Shown: positions 55,078 through 61,690 of the stretch, piece by piece
How the letters are laid out: each line of letters starts with the position of its first letter
Numbering within the stretch: the first letter of the stretch is position 1
Assembly (NCBI GenBank): GCA_963840725.1
Contig: CAWIZY010000009.1
Coordinates: 124,001-188,000, forward strand
DNA: 64,000 nt
Source: CAVWDU01 sp963840725
GTDB taxonomy: Bacteria > Pseudomonadota > Gammaproteobacteria > Pseudomonadales > Halieaceae
Direction: 5' to 3'
Made by a program: the position numbers and the translations under genes
The notes under the pieces: model-generated
Told to the model about the DNA's origin: nothing
The model's input: only the letters and a program-made list of their open reading frames with translations
The model's database searches: none

Positions 55078-55278
55078 GCTTAGGCTGACGCTATTGCGGC
55101 GGCGCGACAGTGGCCCGAATCTCCGCCTTTTCTAATTACACAGATGCCACTGTGCGTCTTAAAAAGACGCTTGGTGGTCTCGCTCTCCCACTCCCACTCG
55201 CCTTGCGGCGGACCCTTAGTCCCACAGACCGCCTGATCGCCCGGTCATTGCATAGCACCGGCGGACAGGGCTGAGTTA
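55067..55278. other. Intergenic region with a small hairpin
   Basis: GCGTCTT-AAA-AAGACGC at 55154-55170 is a perfect hairpin that could end the HxlR transcript, but no T-run follows. No gene is seen. Confidence 0.4.
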
Positions 55279-55310
55279 TAAGTTGCAAAACGCAACTTAA
55301 CTGCTATGGT
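55279..55310 (+). promoter_or_regulatory. Operator and promoter before the atypical SDR
   Basis: TAAGTTGC-N5-GCAACTTA (55279-55299) is a perfect eight-base dyad. It overlaps a possible -35 TTGCAA (55283-55288) with -10 TATGGT (55305-55310), 16 bp apart. A bound HxlR dimer here would block RNA polymerase. Confidence 0.65.
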
Positions 55311-55405
55311 CTAACTACCGCACTGGAGGATTGAGGGCGCTGCCGTTCGCGCCGTGTGCAGTCAGAGGCGATCGGCAGTTAATGAGGAGACATGGGAGAA
55401 CGCGC

Positions 55406-56179
55406 ATGGAAAAGGTGTGTTTGGTCCTCGGTGCGGGTGCCGGGATAGGTGGCACGGTCGGCAAACGATTTGCACGGGATGGATACCACGCGGTGCTTTG
55501 CCGGCGCAGTGACGAGGCGGGCCTGAACCGCCTGGTTACAGACATTCAGGACTCAGGCGAGTCAGCTACCGGCAAGATCATCAATGCGGTGGAAGAGGGC
55601 GCCATCGAAACCCTCGTCGCTGACGTGGAGGCGGGTATCGGGCCGATTGAGGTAGTACTGTTCAATCTCGGCGCACAAATCGGTAACCGCGCGTTGGCGG
55701 ATACAAGCTACAAGGCGTTTGAGTTGGGCTGGCGGATGGCCACCTTTGCACTGTTCCGGGTCGCTAGCAGTGTGTTTCCGCTGATGGAAGCACGGGGCAG
55801 GGGTACCTTGTTGGTCACTTCCGCCACCGCTGCGGTGCGTGGCAACGAAGGGCAGCACTCCCATGCCGCTGCGATGGGCGGGCGCCGGATGCTCTGCCAG
55901 ACGCTGAATGCGGAATTTGCCTCTCGAGGTATCCACGTGGCGCATATTCTCATCGACGGTGCCGTCGATGCACCCGATACCCTGGGCAAAATGCTGGGTG
56001 CGGAAAACTTTGCCAGGCTGCGTGAAGCGAAGGGCAAGGCGCACGATGGGTTGCTGGTTCCCGAGCACATGGCCGAGACCTATCTGCATCTCGCTCACCA
56101 GCACCGCTCAGCCTGGACTCACGAAATCGACCTGCGCGCATTTTCTGACCTGGCCTGGTGGAATCATGCCCCTGGCTAG
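55406..56179 (+). CDS. SDR-fold protein lacking the catalytic Tyr/Lys
   Basis: ATG 55406 with GGGAGAA upstream gives 257 residues. The N-terminal nucleotide site VCLVLGAGAGIGGTVGKRFA is intact, and FNLGAQIG takes the NNAG place. The segment that should carry Ser-(x12)-YxxxK reads TSATAAVRGNEGQHSHAAAM, so Ser is kept but Tyr and Lys are replaced. Catalysis by the usual mechanism is unlikely. It may bind nucleotide as a regulator or use His. It follows the HxlR operator and precedes a DsbA-fold isomerase by 92 bp, suggesting one regulon. Confidence 0.88.
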   Translation: MEKVCLVLGAGAGIGGTVGKRFARDGYHAVLCRRSDEAGLNRLVTDIQDSGESATGKIINAVEEGAIETLVADVEAGIGPIEVVLFNLGAQIGNRALADTSYKAFELGWRMATFALFRVASSVFPLMEARGRGTLLVTSATAAVRGNEGQHSHAAAMGGRRMLCQTLNAEFASRGIHVAHILIDGAVDAPDTLGKMLGAENFARLREAKGKAHDGLLVPEHMAETYLHLAHQHRSAWTHEIDLRAFSDLAWWNHAPG

Positions 56180-56190
56180 CAGTCTGTCGG
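56174..56190 (+). repeat. Stop-codon-associated 17-mer, copy 2
   Basis: GGCTAGCAGTCTGTCGG spans the TAG stop of the SDR gene, with 16 of 17 bases identical to the copy at 55061-55077. Confidence 0.6.
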
Positions 56191-56271
56191 AGCGGAGCCT
56201 AATCTGTATTCTCTGATGACAACCGGATAACAACACGCACCTGGAACCACGAGCCAATCGAGGAAACGACA

Positions 56272-56874
56272 ATGAGCAAGACGCTGGACTTCATCTTCGA
56301 CTTCGCCAGTCCCAATGCATATCTGGTGTATCGCGCGTTGCCGCCCATACTCGAGCGGACGGACGCCCGGTTGAACATCATCCCCTGTCTGCTCGGGGGT
56401 ATTTTCAAGGCGACAGGCAACCAGGCACCTATGCTGGCCTTCGGCGGAGTCAAGGGCAAGCTGGAATACGATCAGCTGGAGATACAGCGATTCATTGAAA
56501 AGCACCAACTGGACCGATTCACGTTCAATCCCCATTTTCCGGTGAACACGCTGATGCTCATGCGTGGTGCGATCGCCGCCCGGGAAACCGGACAGTTTGA
56601 TGCTTACATTGAGGCGGGCCTGGCCTGCATGTGGGAAAGGGGTTTGAAGATGGATGACCCCGAGGTCTTCGTCGCCGCGATGACAGAAGCCGGGCTGGAC
56701 GGCCAGTCGCTGCTCGAGAGTACCGCGAGCCCTGCGGTCAAATCTAGACTTGCGGAAAATACTGCTGCCGCTGTCGAGCGTGGCTGTTTCGGTATCCCCA
56801 CTTTTTACGTTGGGGACGAAATGTTCTTCGGCAAGGAGCGGCTTGCTCAGGTGGAGGAAGCGCTGCGCGGCTAG
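56272..56874 (+). CDS. 2-hydroxychromene-2-carboxylate isomerase-like protein (DsbA fold, GST kappa type)
   Basis: The 200-residue protein starts MSKTLDFIFDFASPNAYLVY; the Ser in ASPNAYL is the glutathione-activating residue. NIIPCLLGGIFKATGNQAPM and GCFGIPTFYVGDEMFFGKER complete the family pattern. Such enzymes isomerise aromatic ring-cleavage products with glutathione. Regulation by the HxlR repressor upstream is inferred from gene order. GAGGAAACG is its ribosome-binding site. Confidence 0.93.
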   Translation: MSKTLDFIFDFASPNAYLVYRALPPILERTDARLNIIPCLLGGIFKATGNQAPMLAFGGVKGKLEYDQLEIQRFIEKHQLDRFTFNPHFPVNTLMLMRGAIAARETGQFDAYIEAGLACMWERGLKMDDPEVFVAAMTEAGLDGQSLLESTASPAVKSRLAENTAAAVERGCFGIPTFYVGDEMFFGKERLAQVEEALRG

Positions 56875-56972
56875 CGGGGTGTCGGACTCGGCGTTCCCGA
56901 TAAGGGATCGGTAAACCCCGGCCCTCAGGCGACGGATGTGGCTGGCCTAGAGGGCAAAGGGCTTGATTCTGC

Positions 56973-57407
56973 CTACGCCGTGTTGCGTCTCGATAACCCA
57001 AGACCGGCTAGCCCGAGTCCGAAGAGGCCCAGGGTGGCAGGCACGGGCACAGTTGCTTTGATTCTAAGGGAGGTTGAGGAGACGTCGCTAAGTTGGCCGT
57101 CGTCGACTCGCACCGTGAGAGAATTAAACCAGTTGGCAGCCAGCCCAAGGGCCAGCAATTCGGACCAACTCTACGTAGGCATCGCTCCAGCGGCATCCCC
57201 GAATACGCCGTCGTTATTGATATCCCAGGTGAATGCCAACGGATCCCCATCCGGATCAAAGCTACCTGACGCATCCAGAGTCAGGCTGTTTCCTGCGAAT
57301 ATCTCATACGGTCCGTTTGCGTCTGCTACCGGCACTAAATTCGCGTTGACTTTAGTTGCGCCCAGTAAGGTGAGCGTAATCAGGAGCGTAGCTGCTGTTC
57401 GTCTCAT
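56973..57407 (-). pseudogene. PKD-domain PEP-CTERM exported protein with an in-frame amber codon
   Basis: ATG 57407, with GGAG ten bases upstream, opens a signal peptide (TLLITLTLLGATKVNA). One PKD domain follows (VADANGPYEIFAGNSLTLDA, FDPDGDPLAFTWDINNDGVF). At 57173-57171 the codon is TAG; one base change from TTG would give the family's usual PTLSWSELLALG. The same frame then runs on through RVDDGQLSDVS to the sorting signal VPVPATLGLFGLGLAGLGLS-RR and the TAG at 56975-56973. Full length is 144 residues. As written only the first 78 residues, without the sorting signal, would be made. The cause is a real nonsense mutation or an error. Confidence 0.85.
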
Positions 57408-57621
57408 TTTCGAAAACTCCAAATGATCGTGTTCAACTCCAGGAAATCTGTAGAAGGCACGCAAATATTGAGCCAGGAATTTTAAGTTATTGATTTTTAA
57501 TGGCTCGAACAATTTCCTGGAGATGCCACTGTAAAATTTCCTGACAACAGACGAACGCTGAAAAAGTGTTGAAGTCATGGCAGGTCCCAGTTGGAAGTCG
57601 GGTAGATGGGCAGCGGCTGAG
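57408..57621. other. Upstream region of the PEP-CTERM gene
   Basis: AT-rich and gene-free. Two TTTCCTGG/TTTCCTGA words lie on either side of about 57515-57545 and could be control sites, but no operator was recognised. Confidence 0.35.
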
Positions 57622-57820
57622 CAGGCTGGATAAGCAGGGGATAAGCAGGGGATAAGCAGGGATAAGCAGGGGGATAAGCAGGACACCCACCGCAGGGGAT
57701 TAAGCAGGGAGATAAGCAGGATAAGCAGGACACCCACCGCAGGGGATAAGCAGGGGATAAGCAGGACACCCACCGCATGCAGATCGAGAGGGATAAGCAG
57801 AGGATAAGCAGGACACCCAC
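57622..57820 (+). repeat. GGATAAGCAGG array with four GGACACCCACC cores
   Basis: About twelve copies of (GG)ATAAGCAGG run from 57626 to 57810. Four of them continue as GGACACCCACCG (57680, 57728, 57763, 57810). Two higher-order units repeat at a spacing of 35-48 bp. The array lies about 215 bp upstream of the PEP-CTERM start, on the opposite strand of that gene. Confidence 0.88.
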
Positions 57821-58054
57821 CGTATACAGATCGAGTGCCTGGAAAATCAGAGCGCTTGTCGAATACCGGCGTAGCGCCGGTGATTGGGCAGGAAAGTTCG
57901 AGCTAACCTACTGTTTATTAGAAAATCTGCAGGGTTTATCAGGAATCGGCAACACCGCAAGCTGCCCCGGCCGCTACGTTGCTGTCTGCACATATTCTGA
58001 AGTTTGCCGCCTGCATGGATTCTAGTGCTGTCTTGTCTCCTTCAGTGCATTTTT
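57821..58054. other. Gene-free stretch with a small hairpin
   Basis: ACCGGCG-TAG-CGCCGGT (57865-57881) is a perfect hairpin without a T-run. No coding frame is supported. Confidence 0.4.
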
Positions 58055-58585
58055 GGTGTGGAAGCCATCCTGGCTCAGTCCCTCGAGCCCACTCCCGGGG
58101 TCGATACGGCCGAATGGGTGATTGACGTCTCCCCGGCGCGCGGTTGCTGGCATTGATACATCGCCCGGAAGACGAGTCGCGTCTACCACACCCCTGTTGT
58201 TTACCCAGTGGGTGTCCTGCGGCTCTCCCAGTGGGTGTCCTGCGGCTCTCCCGTCCGCTTTTATTTACCCAGTGGGTGTCCTGTGGCTCTCTCAGTGGGT
58301 GTCCTGTGGCTCTGTCACCTACCGGCGTGGCTCCAATGCGCGTGAATTGATTGCTGCGTTGGCCAGGGATTCGGGGCTGTCGCTGGTGAGGGTGGAGCGG
58401 TCAGCGCTGGAAGGCACCGGCCCCGATTGTGAAACCCTGGATTACGACACGGAGGTGTCGCATTATATCGACGCGTTTACCCGGCTGCTGGGAGACGAGT
58501 ACGTGGACGCCTCTCGCGTCTACGTCTATGGCTCCAGCCTGGGTGCTACCACGGCGCCGCTGGTTGCAGGCGGCGCGGGCAAGCT
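58055..58585 (+). pseudogene. Alpha/beta-hydrolase gene broken up by a repeat array
   Basis: Three frames carry pieces of one protein. VEAILAQSLEPTPGVDTAEW and VIDVSPARGCWH lie in the first frame (58058-58155), LIHRPEDESRLPHP in the second (58153-58195), and GSNARELIAALARDSGLSLV to RVYVYGSSLGATTAPLVAGG in the third (58328-58575). The nucleophile is in GSSLG. Between pieces two and three sits the repeat array (58201-58312), where relatives have the oxyanion-loop strand. The gene ends abruptly at 58585 against the DUF4149 gene on the other strand. It has no function as written. Confidence 0.75.
58201..58312 (+). repeat. Four-unit AGTGGGTGTCC array inside the hydrolase pseudogene
   Basis: AGTGGGTGTCCTGYGGCTCT occurs at 58207, 58230, 58271 and 58294. 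The spacing of 23, 41 and 23 bp shows a duplicated pair 64 bp apart, each pair preceded by TTTACCC. The core is the reverse of GGACACCCAC in the arrays at 49 and 57 kb. Confidence 0.88.
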
Positions 58586-58981
58586 TTACGGCAACAGGCG
58601 CAAAAGCACCCAGGCGGTCGCCGAAATATGTAACAGCGTGATCAGCACTGACACCGCGTGCAGCCGGTTGAACCGCGACCTGTCGCCCGTGTCCGTGGCC
58701 CGGTTGATCGCCGGCATTAGCTGCTGGCGGGCCGGTGCGGCTGTCATTGAAACAACAAGGAGAATGCCTGCGCTGATCGTGTCTAGGCCGAGGTGCAGGA
58801 GCGAGGCGAGGCCAGCCGTCGCAATCACGAAAACGTAGAAGTGGGGAAACGCCTTGCGTAGCAACGCCCCGGCCTCATCCGCGGGCAGGGTCGTAAAAAG
58901 GAACGCGGCAAAAGCAAAAGAGTAAAGCACCATTCCGCCGAAGAGGAGCGCCGTTATCAACAGTGCGAGGCTGATCTGCAT
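58586..58981 (-). CDS. DUF4149 membrane protein
   Basis: The 131-residue protein has four hydrophobic helices: LALLITALLFGGMVLYSFAF, FPHFYVFVIATAGLASLLHL, LDTISAGILLVVSMTAA and a C-terminal AVSVLITLLHISATAWVLLR. The GGMVLYSFAFAAFLFTTLP start is characteristic of DUF4149, and MPAINRATD with RFNRLH is the conserved loop. Function is unknown. Its stop is the point where the hydrolase pseudogene ends, which marks a rearrangement junction. No Shine-Dalgarno is clear. Confidence 0.88.
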   Translation of the reverse strand: MQISLALLITALLFGGMVLYSFAFAAFLFTTLPADEAGALLRKAFPHFYVFVIATAGLASLLHLGLDTISAGILLVVSMTAAPARQQLMPAINRATDTGDRSRFNRLHAVSVLITLLHISATAWVLLRLLP

Positions 58982-59099
58982 ACGGTCTGTCGCTTGAGAA
59001 GTACACAGGTTGTTACGTGGCTCACCGGGGCAGGATCATCATGTTCAATCCTTGACCAGCTTCACCGGAACTGTCGGGTCGCGTCATGAAAGCGTGCCC

Positions 59100-59395
59100 T
59101 GACTGCAAAACACGGTACTTTCGAAGCTTTCTGCGTGGGTGCGGTTTGCCGCTGCCACTCTCTTCATCAATGACCCGTCACGCAATCGTTTCGACGCGGC
59201 AGAAGCCAGGGCGCACATTTCGCCTATCTTCGACTGGTCCAAGGTAGATTTTGTCGCCGCGGCCGTGATCATTGCAGGCCTACGCTGTCGGACTTATGTT
59301 GATAACGATGCGGTCGGCACACAATTGCACGATGGCAAATCCGTGTCCGCTATCGCAAGTATGACTGGAGCCTGACCGGGGAACTGCAAGTCAGT
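59100..59395 (+). pseudogene. DUF547 protein remnant (C-terminal part)
   Basis: The frame from 59139 reads LFINDPSRNRFDAAEA and ISPIFDWSKVDF, which matches the end of DUF547 domains (SRNRxD...LSxIFxWxxxDF). The last conserved phrase, RVRYRKYDWSLTGE, follows in another frame (59345-59385). The N-terminal two thirds are absent. It is a decayed fragment overlapping the pirin stop. Confidence 0.5.
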
Positions 59396-60392
59396 CCCTC
59401 GACTCGATTGTCCCGTCAGCGTGCCGGGCAAACCGGCCTCTTGAGGGCTCGTGCACTTGGCCGCGGTCTTTCCAGGGCCAGCCTCCGAACTGGGATTGCT
59501 GAAAATCCCGGTAGACCTCGTGCAGCTCTTCACGCTCGTTGACGACGAAAGGGCCATGCTGCACAACGGGTTCGCCGACAGGCCTGCCCTGGAGGACGAG
59601 AATCCGGGCACCTTCCCCGTGAGCCTGCAATGCCGTCATGGTTGTGCCGTCAAGATCGATGCGGCTTCCGGCCGCAACGTCCTTCTGGTTTACCCTGATT
59701 TCGTCTCCAGCATAATAATAGAGGCTCCGGTTAACGCCTGGTCCCACCCGCGGTAATTCTACCTTTCCGCCTGCTGCCAACGTGATCAGGTGGATACCTA
59801 CGTGATTGTCTGAATTCGACGCCCAGGATGCCGGGGGCGGCGGGAGGGCTGATTTTCCTCCAAAACTGCCGGCGATGATTTTCACCCGGACCTGTGTGTC
59901 ACTGTATACAGGGATATCTTCATGCCAGAGCATCCGGTAGAACGGATCGACCTTCTTACTGCGCCGCGGAAGGTTTAGCCAGATCTGGAAGAGCAGCAGC
60001 GGATTCCTGTTGTCGGTATCCAGCAGCGGAAACATTTCGCTGTGCTGGACGCCTTTCCCCGCGGTCATCCATTGTACATCTCCCTGCCCGAAGCGGCCCG
60101 CGGCTCCCAGCGAGTCGGCGTGGTCCGTAATGCCCCTGCTCGACGATGGTGATTGTCTCGAAACCACAGTGAGGGTGCGCGGGAAATCCCGGTACCGACT
60201 CCCCGTGATACATGGACCAGCCGTCCCGGCGCGAGAAATCCATTCCGATGTCCCGACCACTGAGATCCGCGTTCGGCCCCAGCCGACCGTTACCGGGGGG
60301 GTAGAGGTCGTTGTGGTAGGCACAGAACAGGAAGGGGTCTGGCGTTTGCCAGGGAAACCCAGCGTTTCGATGCGTCGAATCCCCGTCATCAA
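59391..60392 (-). pseudogene. Pirin-family cupin protein with two compensating one-base shifts
   Basis: The start MMTGIRRIETLGFP is at 60392. Then the frame changes at the GGG 60352-60354 to WQTPDPFLFCAYHNDLYPPG and VPGFPAHPHCGFETITIVEQ. At the CCCC 60133-60136 it returns to ITDHADSLGAAGRFGQGDVQ and WMTAGKGVQHSEMFP, and runs to the TGA at 59391. Both changes are in homopolymers and cancel. Without them the protein is a normal pirin of about 333 residues with the HPHxGFET metal site (second His changed to Cys context). The uncorrected frame stays open but lacks the metal site. I expect the gene to be intact in the organism. Confidence 0.85.
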
Positions 60393-60425
60393 TCAATTTC
60401 CGTCATTGCAGCTGCCGCTATGATC

Positions 60426-61316
60426 TCAGGTTATGGATGCCTGGTAGATGCTCTCGATGGACGCGTCGAGCTGCCGGTTAAACTCCTCGTCAGACTGCTT
60501 CGCACTGAGACCCTCCGTCAGTGCGCGCGAGAAACTCGCCACCACGCCGGCATTACGGCGCAGGCGGTCATTGGCGTCATCGCGTGTATAGCCGCCGGAC
60601 AATGCCACCACCCGCAGCACGTTGGGGTGATTCACGCAGGGCGTGTAGAAGCCATCTTTCTCGGGCAGGGTCAGCTTGAGCATGACCTGCTGGTCATCGA
60701 GTGCATCCAGTTGCTGGATGATCTGGTCGAGCAGCAGGTCTTCCGCCGCTGCCTTGGTCGGCGAGTTGATATCCACCTCGGGCTCGATGATGGGCACCAG
60801 TCCAGCCGCAGCGATCTCCCGGCCGATATCGAACTGCTGTGAGACGATGTCCTTGACCCCGGCCGCCTCCGCGTTCTTGATGACGGAGCGCATCTTCGTG
60901 CCGAAGATACCGGCCGCACGGGCCCGATCCAGCAAGGCCGAGAGGTCCGGCATCGGTTTCATCAGTTGCACGCCACCAGACTCATCGGCCAAGCCCTTGT
61001 CGACCTTGAGAATGGGCACCACCTGTTTCTGTTCCCAAAGATAGGAGGCGGAAGACTGCCCCTCCACCTCCCGGTCCATGGTTTGCTCGAACAGGATTGC
61101 GCCGAGGATGCGCTCGCCAGTGAAGGCGGGTGACGTCATGATGCGTGTGCGCATGGCGTGGATGAGATCGAACATCTCGGCGTCGTTGCTGTAGGCGTCT
61201 TCATCGATGCCGTAAAGCCTGAGTGCTTTCGGTGTGCTGCCGCCACTCTGATCGAGTGCGGCAACGAAACCCCTGGCGCTGCGCATTTTTTCAAGCTGCT
61301 GATCATAGTTGCTCAT
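60426..61316 (-). CDS. fda: Class I fructose-bisphosphate aldolase
   Basis: The 296-residue protein starts MSNYDQQLEKMRSARGFVAA and continues LDQSGGSTPKALRLYGI, the signature of the short bacterial class I aldolases. Lysines in VPILKVDKGL and MLKLTLPEK and the GGVQLMKPMPDL loop fit Schiff-base chemistry. It cleaves fructose-1,6-bisphosphate in glycolysis and gluconeogenesis without metal. GAGGGGATC before the ATG is a good ribosome-binding site. It is divergent from korAB. Confidence 0.95.
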   Translation of the reverse strand: MSNYDQQLEKMRSARGFVAALDQSGGSTPKALRLYGIDEDAYSNDAEMFDLIHAMRTRIMTSPAFTGERILGAILFEQTMDREVEGQSSASYLWEQKQVVPILKVDKGLADESGGVQLMKPMPDLSALLDRARAAGIFGTKMRSVIKNAEAAGVKDIVSQQFDIGREIAAAGLVPIIEPEVDINSPTKAAAEDLLLDQIIQQLDALDDQQVMLKLTLPEKDGFYTPCVNHPNVLRVVALSGGYTRDDANDRLRRNAGVVASFSRALTEGLSAKQSDEEFNRQLDASIESIYQASIT

Positions 61317-61690
61317 TGCGATCCCCTCGGTGAAGTGTCAGATATCAGTCAATGCCGTCCGTCGTGGTGCGGTCCGCCGCTGCTGTTCAGGAGTCGAAAG
61401 TCTGCCACTATTACACGCGAGTTGCGAGGTTGACGCATCGGGAATTGGCGCTTAGGACGGTCGAGCCTTTCCGGCGGTTGCGGTACCGGCCAGCTGGCCA
61501 GATATGACCCGGCTGACCTGCTGCCAGCGCCGGGCTCTGTTCAGCGGAGCGCACACTGCCGGAGAATGGTTCGCCGGCCGGTTCACAGCCATAATGCTGA
61601 TCGGGATCAAGAGGACAGTTTCCGGTCTCCTGCTATCCTCCTGACAAACACGACACGAGCGGATCACCCGATGTCACCGAGTAATCACCG
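61317..61690. other. Divergent gene-free region between aldolase and korA
   Basis: 374 bp holding the promoters of both genes. GGCCAGCTGGCC near 61489 is a 12-bp palindrome, but no regulator can be assigned. No repeat or gene is seen. Confidence 0.4.

Noticed and set aside
57865..57881. Terminator at the ACCGGCG hairpin
   Set aside because: There is no T-run on either side and no gene ends nearby, so it is only a hairpin.
46609..58312. CRISPR array
   Set aside because: The short repeats have irregular spacing, variable units and no unique spacers of constant length, and no cas genes are nearby.
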